DNA of 64,000 bases from Chromobacterium haemolyticum DSM 19808 (GCF_000711885.1 NZ_JONK01000027.1:1-64000), one strand, 5' to 3'; counted from the first letter of the stretch, positions 24,057 to 33,834 are shown. A program made the numbers and translations. The notes: generated by a model not told the origin, from the sequence alone.

Positions 24057-25589
24057 TTATTCCTGCAACAGCGCCGCCCTGCGCTCAATCCCCTTCACCT
24101 CCACCTTCAAGGCCTTGGCCAGACGCTCGCCGTACTGGCGGTCCGCCTTGTAGAAGTGCGACAACATCACATCGCGGGTCTCGGCATTGCGTACCTTGGC
24201 CAGGTCGCCGGACAGATTGCGGATCAGGTCCGCCTGGTCCTGCGCGCTCAGCGAACGGTAGAACTCGCCGGCCTGCTGGAAGTTTAGCGTTTTGGCGATG
24301 GCCTCTTGTTGGGTGTTGCCCTGCAAGGGCAGGCGGCTGTGCTTGAACTGCGGGTCTTGCGGCTTGGGAGCAAGCCGGCTGGGTTCGTAATTGACGCTGC
24401 CCTGGCGGCCGGAGGCGTTTTGCGCGCCGTCCTGATTGTTGTTCACCACCTCAACCCGCGGGCGGTTTACCGGCAATGCCTGGAAATTGGTGCCCACGCG
24501 GTGCATCTGGGTGTCCAGATAGGAGAACAGCCGGCCTTGCAGCAGTCGGTCTTCCGAGGCCTCGATGCCCGGCACCAAGTTGGCCGGCGACATCGCCACT
24601 TGCTCGGTGGCTTCGAAGAAGTTGGCCGGAATCCGGTTCAGCGTCATGGTGCCCACCTTGCGTTCCGCCACGCCGGTCCACACCTTGGTGGGGTCCAGCG
24701 GGTTGAAGGCGAAGCGGTTCATGTCCTCTGGCTGGATCAGCTGCACGTACAAATCCCAGGACGGGTAGCGTTTCTGTTCGATGCTTTGCAGCAGGTCCGC
24801 GGTGGCGTGGCCAACCGATTGGCCCTGCACCTTGGGCAGTTCGTCCGGGCGCAGATTGCGCTCGCCCTGGCGCGATTTCCAGGTGAACTTGGCGTATTGG
24901 TAGCGGCCGTCGGCGGCCACCAGTTTCAGCGCGTGCACGCTGCTGCCGTTCATTTCACGGTAATTGGCCGGGGTGCCGTAGTTGGAGTACACCCGGGTCA
25001 GCATGTGGGTGGATTCCGGCTGGTGGGAGAAGAAGTCGAAGATACGGTTGGGGTCTTGCTCATTGCTCACCGGGTCCGGCTTCAGCGAGTGCACCATGTC
25101 CGGAAACTTGATCGCGTCGCGGATGAAGAACACCGGCAGGTTGTTGCCCACCAGGTCCCAGTTGCCTTGCGCGGTGTAGAACTTGGTAGCGAAGCCGCGC
25201 GGGTCGCGGTCGGTTTCCGGCGCGCCGCGGCTGCCTATCACGGTGGAGAAACGCACGAACACCGGGGTTTGTTCGCCCTTGCGGAACACCTGGGCGCGGC
25301 TGACGTCTTGCAGTCCCTCGCTGGCGACAAAAACGCCGCCGGTGCCCACGCCGCGCGCATGCACCACGCGTTCCGGGATGCGCTCGCGGTCAAAGCGCTG
25401 CAGCTTTTGCAGCAGTTGAATGTCTTGCAGCAGGGTGGGGCCGTTGGGGCCGGCGGTTTGGCTGTTCTGGTTGTCGCCCACCGGCGCGCCGTTGTCCTGA
25501 GTCAGGGCTGCGGCTTGGGTCAGAGCGGCGCTACAAGCTAGCGCCACGGTGAAAAGCTTGCGGTTCACGGAAAAGGTCAGAGCAGACAT
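24057..25589 (-). CDS. katB: Exported monofunctional haem catalase KatB
   Basis: The 510-residue product is a haem catalase that splits hydrogen peroxide. It has a Sec signal peptide of about 27 residues (VALACSAALTQAAA), then LTQDNGAPVGDNQNSQTAGPNG, very like Pseudomonas KatB. Catalytic His lies in VVHARG, Asn in DLVGNNLPVFFIRD, and the haem-ligand Tyr in RLFSYLDTQMHR. It should act in the periplasm. ATG 25589 has GGGAG at the right distance; the codon at 25601 does not. It is transcribed alone. Regulation by OxyR is plausible but no convincing site was found. Confidence 0.95.
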   Translation of the reverse strand: MSALTFSVNRKLFTVALACSAALTQAAALTQDNGAPVGDNQNSQTAGPNGPTLLQDIQLLQKLQRFDRERIPERVVHARGVGTGGVFVASEGLQDVSRAQVFRKGEQTPVFVRFSTVIGSRGAPETDRDPRGFATKFYTAQGNWDLVGNNLPVFFIRDAIKFPDMVHSLKPDPVSNEQDPNRIFDFFSHQPESTHMLTRVYSNYGTPANYREMNGSSVHALKLVAADGRYQYAKFTWKSRQGERNLRPDELPKVQGQSVGHATADLLQSIEQKRYPSWDLYVQLIQPEDMNRFAFNPLDPTKVWTGVAERKVGTMTLNRIPANFFEATEQVAMSPANLVPGIEASEDRLLQGRLFSYLDTQMHRVGTNFQALPVNRPRVEVVNNNQDGAQNASGRQGSVNYEPSRLAPKPQDPQFKHSRLPLQGNTQQEAIAKTLNFQQAGEFYRSLSAQDQADLIRNLSGDLAKVRNAETRDVMLSHFYKADRQYGERLAKALKVEVKGIERRAALLQE

Positions 25590-25713
25590 TGGCACTCCCA
25601 TAAATTATTAGAACATTTACTAAGGGAGTGGCCATTATCGGAACTGGCAATAGTTTTGTTAAATCTTAAATTACAATTTGTTTGATAGTGTTTATTAATG
25701 GGCGGCGACGGCG

Positions 25714-26292
25714 TTACTTTTCCGCCAACAGCCGCTCAATGCGCCGGTCCGGCACGAGCCAGATCAGGGCCATCAGCACGTACATCGCCGCGGACAGCCA
25801 TTCCCAGTAAAAGGCGGCGGCGATGCCGATCAGGTAGCACAGCGGGGATATCTTGCCCTTGATGTCCTTGCCCAGCGCCTCGGACAGCCGGGTGCGGTTG
25901 CCGGGCAGGCACAGCAGGGATTGTTGCATCAGCCACCAGGCCAGCGCGCACATCAGCAGCACCACGCCGTACAGGGCCAGCGGCAGCGGGGCGAAGTGGT
26001 TTTCTCCCATCCAGCCCGTGACAAAGGGAATGAGGGACAGCCAGAACAGCAGGTGCAGATTGGCCCACAGCACGCGGCCGTCCACGCGCTGGATGGCGTG
26101 ATAGAAATGGTGGTGGTTGTTCCAGTACAGGCCCACATAGATGAAGCTCAGCACGTAGCTGAGGAAGACCGGCCAGCGGTCTTGCAGCGCCGCCCAACTG
26201 GTGTCGTGCGGCACTTTCAGCTCCAGCACCATGATGGTGATGATGATGGCGAGCACGCCGTCGCTGAACGCTTCTAGCCGGTTCTTTCCCAT
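25714..26292 (-). CDS. TMEM175/DUF1211-family membrane protein
   Basis: The 192-residue protein starts KNRLEAFSDGVLAIIITIMVLELKVP, the first-helix signature of the TMEM175 family, where the FSD motif lines the pore. About six hydrophobic helices follow, including SYVLSFIYVGLYWNNHHH. Bacterial members are potassium channels working as tetramers; this is family knowledge, not shown here. It stands between katB and algZ on the same strand, with separate spacing to each. Confidence 0.9.
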   Translation of the reverse strand: MGKNRLEAFSDGVLAIIITIMVLELKVPHDTSWAALQDRWPVFLSYVLSFIYVGLYWNNHHHFYHAIQRVDGRVLWANLHLLFWLSLIPFVTGWMGENHFAPLPLALYGVVLLMCALAWWLMQQSLLCLPGNRTRLSEALGKDIKGKISPLCYLIGIAAAFYWEWLSAAMYVLMALIWLVPDRRIERLLAEK

Positions 26293-26364
26293 TATATCCC
26301 TATTAGCTGTTTCAATCGGATGATAGGAGGAGTATAGACGGCTTTACAGATCGTAAATAGGTTC

Positions 26365-27393
26365 TCAGCCTGGCTGCTGGGTTGGCGCCGGGCGGTAAGG
26401 CAGGCGGATGCGGGTGATGAAACGATCACCGTCCAGCCGGGCGCTGAGCGAGGCCTCGGCGTCGAAATATAGCTCCAGCCGTTCGGCCAGGTTGTCCAGC
26501 GCCATATGGTGTCCGGGTGTGTCCGCGGCGGGTTCCGGGTTGACCGGGTTGCTCAGCGTCAGCTCCAGCAGTTGTTCATGCCGGCGCGCCTGGATGCGGA
26601 TCTCGCCGCCGTCGGCCAGCCGTTCTATACCGTGGAACACCGCGTTTTCCACTAGCGGTTGCAGGATCAGCGGCGGCAGCGCGGCGTCCAGCGGCGCTTG
26701 CACGTCCCAGCTCACTTGCAGGCGCGCGCCCAGCCGCTCGGCCTCGATCGCCAGATACATGGCCGCCAATTCGATTTCGCGGCCCAGCGTGGATTGTCGC
26801 GCCGGGTCGCCCAGTTGGGCGCGGAACAGGTCGGCCAGGTTTTCCAGCACCATTTCCGCCTTGTCCGGCTGTTTGCCGATCAGGGCGATGGCGGCGTTGA
26901 GGCTGTTGAACAGGAAATGAGGACGGATGCGGGCCTGCAACGCGATCAGCCGGGCCTCGGACAAGGCCGGGGACAGCGCGCGCGCGCGCAGATTGAGGTA
27001 GTGCTGCATCAGCCCGCCCACCGCGCCGGCCAGCAGCACCTGGCCCCAGGGCATGGGCGCCAGCGGGTTGAGCAGGCGGCCGCAGAAGGCGAAGGAGAGC
27101 AGACAGATGGCGGCGGCGGCCAGCGCGGCGCGGCGTCCGTGGTGGAGGCGGCGGCCCAGCAGGGCCAGCAGGCCCAGGCTAAGCAAGGCGCCGGGCACCA
27201 GCAGGCTGGACAGGCGCAGCAAGCGCCAGGGCAGCGGCTCTCCGCCGTCGTCCAGCAACAGGCCGCCCAGCAGGAACAAGCCCAGCAGCAGCAGCGCGCG
27301 CAGCAGCACGCCCAGGTTGCGGTAGTCGGGCAGGTCGGGCGGGGACGGTAGCGGCATGGCGGCGCGGGGAGGAGCGAAATAGGATAGCCGCAT
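26365..27393 (-). CDS. algZ: AlgZ/FimS-type sensor histidine kinase
   Basis: About 342 residues. After a Pro-rich start come LPDYRNLGVLLRALL and four hydrophobic helices. The LytS-type kinase core follows: ALQARIRPHFLFNSLNA (phospho-His in RPHF) and an ATPase with LQPLVENAVFHGIE and GHHMALDNLAERL. This is the AlgZ/FimS family that governs pili and surface behaviour with AlgR. The gene is divergent from argH as in Pseudomonas, but no algR follows; the next gene is a TMEM175 protein. The start is uncertain: ATG 27393 or ATG 27357. Family-A repeat 27395-27507 abuts it. Confidence 0.87.
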   Translation of the reverse strand: MRLSYFAPPRAAMPLPSPPDLPDYRNLGVLLRALLLLGLFLLGGLLLDDGGEPLPWRLLRLSSLLVPGALLSLGLLALLGRRLHHGRRAALAAAAICLLSFAFCGRLLNPLAPMPWGQVLLAGAVGGLMQHYLNLRARALSPALSEARLIALQARIRPHFLFNSLNAAIALIGKQPDKAEMVLENLADLFRAQLGDPARQSTLGREIELAAMYLAIEAERLGARLQVSWDVQAPLDAALPPLILQPLVENAVFHGIERLADGGEIRIQARRHEQLLELTLSNPVNPEPAADTPGHHMALDNLAERLELYFDAEASLSARLDGDRFITRIRLPYRPAPTQQPG

Positions 27394-27394
27394 T

Positions 27395-27507
27395 AGAGCG
27401 GCTAACAAAACTCCTGATGCTGCGTTGCGCCGACTTGCCGTACTCAAGTACTGCCTGCGTCGGCGCGCCTTGCCTCAGACGTGAAACTGACTTTTGTTAG
27501 CCGCTCT
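27395..27507 (+). repeat. Intergenic repeat family A, copy 2
   Basis: Bounded by AGAGCGGCTAACAAAA and TTTTGTTAGCCGCTCT apart from one mismatch, with the inner arms GCGCCGACTTGCCGTAC and GTCGGCGCGCC. It fills the space between the divergent algZ and argH genes, so it lies in a promoter region instead of after genes. Confidence 0.85.
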
Positions 27508-27635
27508 TATAGCAAGGAAAACCCGCACTGGCCGAAGGCGCTCGCCGCTGGCATAGTAAGAGGTTCCCGGCGGCATTGCGCGTGTCCGGGGTTTCGCCAA
27601 GTTTTTCGTCCGCAGCCATCGTAGAAAGCATTGCC

Positions 27636-29021
27636 ATGCAAGATCAACACGCCTGGTCCGGCCGTTTCTCGGAGCCGGTATCCGAACTCGTCAAGAAATA
27701 CACCGCCTCGGTGGATTTCGACCGACGACTGGCCGAATTCGACATTGAGGGCTCGCTGGCCCACGCCGCCATGTTGCAGCGCGCCGGCGTCCTGTCCGCC
27801 GAAGACCTGGAAGCGATCCGACGAGGCATGGGCGAAGTGCTGGACGATATCCGCGCAGGCCGCTTTGAGTGGAGCGTGGATCTGGAAGACGTGCACATGA
27901 ACGTGGAACGCCGGCTCACCGACAAGATCGGCGACGCCGGCAAGCGCTTGCATACCGGCCGCAGCCGCAACGACCAAGTGGCCACCGATATCCGCCTGTG
28001 GCTGCGTGCGCAGATCGACGCCATCGTCGGCCTGATCGGCGAGCTGCAGCACAGCCTGCTGGACCTGGCCGAGCAGCACGCCGAAACCGTGTTGCCGGGC
28101 TTCACCCATTTGCAGGTGGCGCAGCCGGTGACCTTTGGCCACCACATGCTGGCCTACGCGGAAATGCTGGCGCGCGACGCCGAGCGGATGAGCGATTGCC
28201 GCAAGCGCGTCAACCGCCTGCCGCTGGGCGCGGCGGCGTTGGCCGGCACCACTTTCCCGATAGACCGTCATTACACCGCCCAACTGCTGGGTTTCGACGA
28301 TGTTTGCCACAATTCGCTGGACGCGGTGTCCGACCGCGATTTCGCGATTGAATTCACCGCCGCCGCCAGCCTGGTGATGGTGCATCTGTCGCGGCTGTCC
28401 GAGGAGCTGATCCTGTGGATGAGCCCGCGCGTCGGCTTCATCGACATCGCCGACCGCTTCTGCACCGGCAGCTCCATCATGCCGCAGAAGAAAAACCCGG
28501 ACGTGCCGGAGCTGGTGCGCGGCAAGTCCGGCCGCGTGGTGGGTCACCTGATTGCGCTGGTGACGCTGATGAAGGCGCAGCCGCTGGCTTACAACAAGGA
28601 CAACCAGGAGGACAAGGAACCGCTGTTCGACACCGCGGACACCTTGATCGACACCTTGCGCATTTACGCCGACATGATGCGCGGCGTCACCGTCAAGCCG
28701 GAGGCGATGCGCGCGGCGGTGCTGCAAGGCTTCGCCACCGCCACGGATCTGGCCGACTATCTGGTGAAGAAGGGCGTGCCCTTCCGCGATAGCCACGAGG
28801 TCGTGGCGCTGACGGTGCGTCACGCCGAGCAGCAGGGCGTTGACATCGCCGACCTATCTCTGGCCAAGCTGCGCGAGTTCTCGCCGCTGATCGAAGACGA
28901 CGTGTTCGCCGTGCTGAGCCCGGAAGGCAGCCTGGCGCAGCGCGATCACGTGGGCGGCACCGCGCCGCGCCAGGTGCGCTTGCAGATCGAGCGCCATCGT
29001 CAACGCTTGCAGCCGCGTTAA
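27636..29021 (+). CDS. argH: Argininosuccinate lyase
   Basis: The 461-residue product cleaves argininosuccinate to arginine and fumarate, the last step of arginine synthesis. It has the full family signature: HAWSGRF at the start, [13 protein letters not shown], a [15 protein letters not shown] block and [12 protein letters not shown], which carries the catalytic serine loop. Length is standard. ATG 27636 is the family start; the longer reading from 27576 is not expected. The gene is the first on the plus strand after algZ, an arrangement shared with Pseudomonas. A family-A and family-B repeat pair follows. Confidence 0.97.
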   Translation: MQDQHAWSGRFSEPVSELVKKYTASVDFDRRLAEFDIEGSLAHAAMLQRAGVLSAEDLEAIRRGMGEVLDDIRAGRFEWSVDLEDVHMNVERRLTDKIGDAGKRLHTGRSRNDQVATDIRLWLRAQIDAIVGLIGELQHSLLDLAEQHAETVLPGFTHLQVAQPVTFGHHMLAYAEMLARDAERMSDCRKRVNRLPLGAAALAGTTFPIDRHYTAQLLGFDDVCHNSLDAVSDRDFAIEFTAAASLVMVHLSRLSEELILWMSPRVGFIDIADRFCTGSSIMPQKKNPDVPELVRGKSGRVVGHLIALVTLMKAQPLAYNKDNQEDKEPLFDTADTLIDTLRIYADMMRGVTVKPEAMRAAVLQGFATATDLADYLVKKGVPFRDSHEVVALTVRHAEQQGVDIADLSLAKLREFSPLIEDDVFAVLSPEGSLAQRDHVGGTAPRQVRLQIERHRQRLQPR

Positions 29022-29026
29022 TACCC

Positions 29027-29120
29027 GCTAACACAACCCCTGATCCTGCGCGCCTTACGTGTACTGCCTGCGTTGGCGCGCCTTGGCTCAGGTTCTCTGC
29101 GCGGTTTTGTTAGCGGCTCT
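29027..29120 (+). repeat. Intergenic repeat family A, copy 3
   Basis: Begins GCTAACACAACCCCTGAT and ends GTTTTGTTAGCGGCTCT, with GTACTGCCTGCGTTGGCGCGCC inside. It lies five bases after the argH stop and abuts family-B copy at 29121. Confidence 0.82.
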
Positions 29121-29260
29121 ATAGAGCCTGTTCAAAGTCTCGCGAGCAAGGGCGAGACAAGGCGAAAACGAGCGAAAAAGCGGAATGTGCGAGGGGCGCA
29201 TGAGCATTTTGAGCTTGTACTCACCGTGCAACGCTCCACGAAGCGCAGCAGATTTCTAAA
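29121..29260 (-). repeat. Intergenic repeat family B, inverted copy
   Basis: Begins ATAGAGCCTGTTCAAAGTCTC and runs GGCGAGACAAGGCGAAAACG, GAGCGAAAAAGCGGAATGT, ending GCGCAGCAGATTTCTAAAC. This is the reverse complement of the layout at 11361 and 36041. It directly follows a family-A copy. Confidence 0.82.
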
Positions 29261-29621
29261 CACCACGCATGGCTGTCGGGCCGCGCCCGCCCACCCTGGC
29301 GGCACGCGGCCCGATTGTGGCAATTTATATCAAACATAAGTCAATCAAAGACATTTTATTAAATAAATCTTTCTAATTAGCTTTTCTGTCTTCGGCTAAA
29401 CCGTTATCTTTAGCGCCAGACTTGCGGGAGCTTCGAAAAATCGCGATGGCGGCCGAGCACGCGCCGCGCGGCAATGCCCGCTCATCCCTCATCCTGGCAG
29501 TCCCCGTCCATCCATGCTGTTCTCGCCAGCGCCAGCCGTGTCGCGGATTGGCGCGCGTCGTCATGGCCGGGCGCCGGGCTGCTTCTTGTCATTCAGTCAC
29601 TCAGTCACGCCGGGGAACAAT

Positions 29622-31229
29622 GTGTTTTGTCGCCATCGCTTCCGTCACCTGATCAGCCGAGGCAATCAGTTCCGCGGCAGCCTCAACGCCGCGGAATGGG
29701 CCTTGGTCTTGCTGGTGGCCGTGTTGCCGGCGGCAATAGGCCTGCCCTTGACCTGGAACCGCTACCAGCTGGATGTGCAGGCGCAGCTGCAAAGCGCCGC
29801 GGGGCGCGCGGTCAATTCTGTGGACCGGGTGTTTGGTCAGGTGGATCGCTCGCTGCGCGAAGCCGCGCCGCTGGCTGGCCTGCCCTGCGCGCAGGCGCGC
29901 GGGAAACTGGTGTCGCTGGCGGCTTTCGACCCCTATATCCGCTCGCTGGGGCTGCTGGACGGGCGCCGCCTGTATTGCACTTCGGTGCTGGGCGCGCAGG
30001 ACACGGTGCTGCCCTTCACTCCATCGGCGCCGCAACAGCTGATCCATCGCCAGGGTTCCGGCCCCTTGTATCCCAAGCGCCCCTTCCTGATGCGTTCTTT
30101 GCTGGGGGAGCGGGGGCAGGGCATTGTCGCCAGCGTGGAGCTGGCCTATTTCAGCCCCTTGCTGCCCTGGCAGGCCGACGACGGCCACAGCGGCTCGCTG
30201 CTGGTGTTGAACCATAAGGAAGCGGTGCAATCCACCTTGCCGGGCGTCGCCGAGGTGCCGGGCAGCGCGGTGCTGCGCGTGATCGCGGCGTCTCGGCACT
30301 ATCCGCTGGCGGTGCACAGCTGGGTGGACTCCGAGTACCTGTGGCGCGGCGCGTCGGCGCGCCTGCTGCGCGCCTTGCTGCTGTTGCTGCCGGTGGGCGT
30401 GGTGGGGGCGGCCCTGCTGCTGGGCTATTTGCGCAAGCGCGGCTCGGTCAGCGGGGAGATACTGCTGGCTTTGCGCAATCAGGAGTTCCTGCCTTACTAC
30501 CAGCCGGTGTTCGACGCTTGCGGCCATCGCTGCATGGGGGTGGAAGTGTTGCTGCGCTGGCAGCATCCGCGCCAGGGCCTGGCGCCGCCGGATCTGTTCA
30601 TCCCGGTGGCGGAAGCTTCCGGCATGATCATCCAGATTACCCGCTACCTGATGCGGCGGGTGGCCGCGGACATGGAGTCGCTATCCTTGCCCGACTGTTT
30701 CTTTGTCGCGCTCAATCTGTCGCCCAGCCATTTGCAACATGCGCAGCTGGTGGAGGATTGCCAGGCGTTTTTGCAACACTTCTCGAAGACGCCGCCGCGC
30801 TTGGTGCTGGAAGTGACCGAGCGCGAGCCTATCCGGGTGACGCCGCAAAGCCAGCAGGTGATGGCCGAGCTGCGGCGGATGCGGGTGCAGATCGCCATCG
30901 ACGACTTCGGCACCGGCCACAGCAGCTTGGCGGAACTCAACCGCATTCACGCCGACCATCTGAAGATAGACCGCGTGTTCGTGGCGGCGATAGGCAGTGA
31001 CTCCATCGCCAACCGCATTCTGGAAATGATCATCGACCTGGCCAAGCAACTGCGCATCTCCATGGTGGCAGAGGGGGTGGAAACCGAACAACAACGCGCC
31101 TATCTACAGCAAAGCGGCGTGCATTACCTGCAGGGCTATCTGCTGGCGCGGCCGATGCCGCTGGAGCAGTTGCGCGATTTTCTGTGGGGACGGCGTGCGT
31201 CCTTGGCGGAGGGCCAGGCGGCTCCCTGA
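29622..31229 (+). CDS. CSS-motif EAL-domain cyclic-di-GMP phosphodiesterase
   Basis: About 535 residues. An N-terminal membrane helix (WALVLLVAVLPAAIGLPL) leads to a periplasmic CSS-type sensor domain: Cys in GLPCAQARGK and the motif LYCTSVLG. A second helix (LLRALLLLLPVGVVGAALLLG) precedes the EAL domain. There the signature reads EVLLRWQHP (EVL in place of EAL, Glu kept), then DDFGTGHSSLAEL, LKIDRVFV and MVAEGVETEQQ, all active-site parts. Such proteins degrade c-di-GMP and respond to periplasmic thiol state. GTG 29622 has GGGGA upstream and was preferred; ATG 29514 lacks a ribosome site. Confidence 0.85.
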   Translation: MFCRHRFRHLISRGNQFRGSLNAAEWALVLLVAVLPAAIGLPLTWNRYQLDVQAQLQSAAGRAVNSVDRVFGQVDRSLREAAPLAGLPCAQARGKLVSLAAFDPYIRSLGLLDGRRLYCTSVLGAQDTVLPFTPSAPQQLIHRQGSGPLYPKRPFLMRSLLGERGQGIVASVELAYFSPLLPWQADDGHSGSLLVLNHKEAVQSTLPGVAEVPGSAVLRVIAASRHYPLAVHSWVDSEYLWRGASARLLRALLLLLPVGVVGAALLLGYLRKRGSVSGEILLALRNQEFLPYYQPVFDACGHRCMGVEVLLRWQHPRQGLAPPDLFIPVAEASGMIIQITRYLMRRVAADMESLSLPDCFFVALNLSPSHLQHAQLVEDCQAFLQHFSKTPPRLVLEVTEREPIRVTPQSQQVMAELRRMRVQIAIDDFGTGHSSLAELNRIHADHLKIDRVFVAAIGSDSIANRILEMIIDLAKQLRISMVAEGVETEQQRAYLQQSGVHYLQGYLLARPMPLEQLRDFLWGRRASLAEGQAAP

Positions 31230-31349
31230 GTAAAAAATGCGCAATAAACGAACACTATTGGCCGATATCAAGCCGGAATAGTGGTTCTGTTTGCCGCTGA
31301 CCCGCAAAATATGTTACTAAAGTGACGTGATTTTCGATTCCGAATAGTT

Positions 31350-32117
31350 ATGAGCCGCTCACCCCGTCACGACAAGATTCTGCAGCTGGTCCGCGAAAAC
31401 GGCTTCATGCCGATCGAAGAGCTGGCCAGACTGCTCGATGTCACCCCGCAAACCATTCGCCGCGATATCAACCAGCTGTGCGAGGCCAATTTGTTGCGCC
31501 GTTACCACGGCGGCGCCGCCTTGGGCAGCAGTGTGGAGAATGAGGACTATTTCGCGCGCAAAGGAAAATTCCAGAGCGAAAAAGCGCATATCGCGGACAT
31601 GATCGCCAGCAGCATTCCCGATCATGCCTCGCTGTTCATGAGCATAGGCACCACCATAGAGGCGGTGGCCCAGGCGCTGACCAGCACGCACAAAGGCTTG
31701 CGGGTGATCACCAACAACATTCACGTTGCCTCCATCATGTCCACCAATCCGGATTTCACGGTGATGATCACCTCCGGCACGGTGCGCGCGTCCGACGGCG
31801 GCATCACCGGCGTGGCCACGCTGGACTTCATCAATCAGTTCAAGGTGGATTACGCCATCATCGGCGTATCCGGCATTGAACCGGACGGCTCGTTGCTGGA
31901 CTTCGATTACCGCGAAGTGCGGGTGGCGCAGGCGATGATGTCCAACGCCCGTCACCGCTATCTGGCTGCGGATCACAGCAAGTTTGGCCGCAACGCCTTG
32001 GTGCGCATGGGCCACATCAGCGAATTCCACACCGTGTTCACCGACTCGCTGCCGCCGGAGCCGGTAACCAAGCTGCTGGAAGAGCAGGGCGTGCGCCTGG
32101 TGTTGACCGAGGCCTGA
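31350..32117 (+). CDS. glpR: DeoR-family repressor GlpR
   Basis: The 255-residue product has the DeoR helix-turn-helix (residues 1-60, with IEELARLLDVTPQTIRRDINQLCE and LLRRYHGGAAL) and the C-terminal sugar-phosphate sensor domain (SLFMSIGTTIEAVAQAL, VITNNIHVASIMS, IGVSGIEPDGSLLDFDYREV). This set fits GlpR, the glycerol-3-phosphate regulon repressor. AACGAACACT at about 31247 resembles one half of a GlpR operator and may reflect autoregulation; the second half is poor. No glp metabolic gene lies in the window. Confidence 0.88.
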   Translation: MSRSPRHDKILQLVRENGFMPIEELARLLDVTPQTIRRDINQLCEANLLRRYHGGAALGSSVENEDYFARKGKFQSEKAHIADMIASSIPDHASLFMSIGTTIEAVAQALTSTHKGLRVITNNIHVASIMSTNPDFTVMITSGTVRASDGGITGVATLDFINQFKVDYAIIGVSGIEPDGSLLDFDYREVRVAQAMMSNARHRYLAADHSKFGRNALVRMGHISEFHTVFTDSLPPEPVTKLLEEQGVRLVLTEA

Positions 32118-32130
32118 TGACCCGCGTGTA

Positions 32131-32180
32131 AGAGCCTGTTTACGATCTCGCTCTTGCTCGCGAGACCTTGAACAGGCTCT
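32131..32180. repeat. Family-B terminal-repeat fragment (50 bases)
   Basis: AGAGCCTGTT and AACAGGCTCT form a perfect 10-base terminal inverted repeat, with CTCGCTCTTGCTCGCGAGA in between. It looks like a family-B repeat whose middle is missing. Confidence 0.75.
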
Positions 32181-32191
32181 GAGCGTGCGCG

Positions 32192-32227
32192 AAAAAAGCC
32201 GGAGCGTCCTTGACGCCCCGGCTTTTT
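32192..32227. terminator. Bidirectional terminator between glpR and the GGDEF gene
   Basis: AAAAAAGCCGG(GAGCGTC) pairs with (GACGCC)CCGGCTTTTT, giving a long stem flanked by A and T runs. It can serve both convergent genes. Confidence 0.85.
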
Positions 32228-32244
32228 CATTGCCCGAGCCAGGC

Positions 32245-33834
32245 TCAGCCCGGCATGGTTTCCACCCGGTTGCGGCCGTTGGCCTTGGCCCGGTACAGCA
32301 TTTCGTCGGCCTGCTGCACCAGCTCCGTGCTGCTGCCGGCGGTATCCAGCGAGCTGATGCCCACGCTGAAGGTTTGACGGAAATCGCCGTCCGGCGCGCG
32401 TTGCTGGATCTGGCTGAAGTCCTGACGCAATTGGTCCATCAGTTCACGCGCCTGCGTCTGATTCGTGCTTGGCAGCACGATGGCGAACTCCTCTCCGCCG
32501 TAGCGGCCCACCAGGTCGCTGCTGCGCAGCCGCTCCTTGAGAAAGCGCGCCAGATTGATCAGCAGCTCGTCGCCGGCCGGGTGACCGTGGCTGTCGTTGA
32601 TGGTTTTGAAGAAGTCCAGATCCAGCATGGCCAGCGATAACGGCCGTTGATCGCGGCGCGCGCGCTGGATGCTGTACTCCAGCTGACCGTGCAGATGGGA
32701 GTGATTGAGCAGGCCGGTGAGGCTGTCGTTGATGATGTAGGAGCGCAGCTTGCGGTAACGGCGCGCGCGGTTGATCACGGTGACGATCAGCTCCTCCGGC
32801 GCCACAGGCTTGGTCAGGAAGCCGTCTATGCCCAGGGTCAGCGCGTCCAGCTGCACCGCCTGGCGCTTTTCCACCGACAGGAACACCACGGGGATGCCGT
32901 CCAGCAGCCGTTGCTGACGGATCACCTTGGCCAGCTCCATGCCGCTGCATTGCGGCATGTACATGTCCATCAGGATCAGGTCCGGGCGGAACTGCTCTAT
33001 CATGTCCAGCACCCGTTCCGGCTGCGTCTCCTCGCGGGTTTCCACCCCCTGGGCGTTGAGCACGCTGGAGTAGAGCCCGGCCAGCGACTCCATGTCTTCC
33101 ACGATCAGCACGCGCAGGGGCTCGCGCTTCTCGCCCAAATCTCCAAAGCTCAGCTGGTCTATCAGCTGATGCGCCTGCAGCGGCCAGTCCAGCAGGCTGC
33201 CGGCGCCGGCCCGCACCGCCGCCAGCCTCGCCTGGAAATCGTGCCGCGGCGAGGTCAGGATCAGCGGACAGATGCTGCTGATGGTGGGCGCCAGCAAGAG
33301 GATGGGGTCGTTGGCGGCGAATTCGGTGAAGGCCACCACGGCTTCCGGCGCCATGTCCTGCAAGGCTTGGGCCAGTTTGGCCGCCTGCTGGATCACTTTG
33401 GCGTGAATGCCGTAGCAGGACAACTGCTGGATCAACGGCGTGGCGTCCACATCCTGCGGCAGCCATAGATAAAGGGTGACCAAGTCGCCGCCCAGCAGCT
33501 TGTCGTAGTCGATCTCCGGCAGGCCGTCCTTGCGTTCCATCATGCCCAGTTGGCTGACCAGGCCCAGGTGGTGACGCAGGCGGTTGTAGCGCTCGCTTTC
33601 CGACGGCGCGGTCTGCGGTTGCTGGATCCAGCCCTGCAGCAAGCGCGACAGGGTCTGGATTTCTCCCGTGATTTCGTTGAGGTCCTGCTCGCGCACCATA
33701 TCTTCCAGCCGCAGGATCAGCGACAGCAGGTGAGCGGCCAGCGGTCGTTCCCAGCGAGTGACCAGCAGGTGGCCGATGCGATCGATTTCCTGTGCCAGAT
33801 GCACGCGTTGTTTGAAAGCCTGATGTTGCGACAT
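32245..33834 (-). CDS. Response regulator with GGDEF diguanylate cyclase domain
   Basis: The 529-residue product has an N-terminal helical region (1-120), a degenerate receiver-like segment (about 120-225), a canonical receiver (about 240-360: VLIVEDMESLAGLY, phosphoacceptor Asp in LILMDMYMPQCSG, Lys in FLTKPVAPEE) and a GGDEF domain (about 370-525). The active site is GGEEF in RYGGEEFAIVLP and RSSD five residues earlier is an intact inhibitory site, so it is probably an active c-di-GMP synthase under product control. ATG 33834 was chosen over a TTG two codons earlier. No partner kinase is adjacent. Confidence 0.92.
   Translation of the reverse strand: MSQHQAFKQRVHLAQEIDRIGHLLVTRWERPLAAHLLSLILRLEDMVREQDLNEITGEIQTLSRLLQGWIQQPQTAPSESERYNRLRHHLGLVSQLGMMERKDGLPEIDYDKLLGGDLVTLYLWLPQDVDATPLIQQLSCYGIHAKVIQQAAKLAQALQDMAPEAVVAFTEFAANDPILLLAPTISSICPLILTSPRHDFQARLAAVRAGAGSLLDWPLQAHQLIDQLSFGDLGEKREPLRVLIVEDMESLAGLYSSVLNAQGVETREETQPERVLDMIEQFRPDLILMDMYMPQCSGMELAKVIRQQRLLDGIPVVFLSVEKRQAVQLDALTLGIDGFLTKPVAPEELIVTVINRARRYRKLRSYIINDSLTGLLNHSHLHGQLEYSIQRARRDQRPLSLAMLDLDFFKTINDSHGHPAGDELLINLARFLKERLRSSDLVGRYGGEEFAIVLPSTNQTQARELMDQLRQDFSQIQQRAPDGDFRQTFSVGISSLDTAGSSTELVQQADEMLYRAKANGRNRVETMPG

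Larger units (their letters stand above)
29022..29621. other. Intergenic region with A and B repeats and an AT-rich promoter stretch
   Basis: About 600 bases. A3 and B3 repeats occupy 29027-29260. A hairpin CGGGCCGCG/CGCGGCCCG lies at 29277-29313. An AT-rich block at 29320-29410 probably carries the promoter of the EAL gene. No supported ORF besides the uncertain 5' end of that gene. Confidence 0.5.

Noticed and set aside
25590-25713. Possible OxyR site upstream of katB
   Set aside because: Two CTAT blocks are present but their spacing does not match the OxyR pattern.
31240-31270. Full GlpR operator
   Set aside because: AACGAACACT fits one half-site but the other half is off by spacing and bases, so no separate feature was listed.
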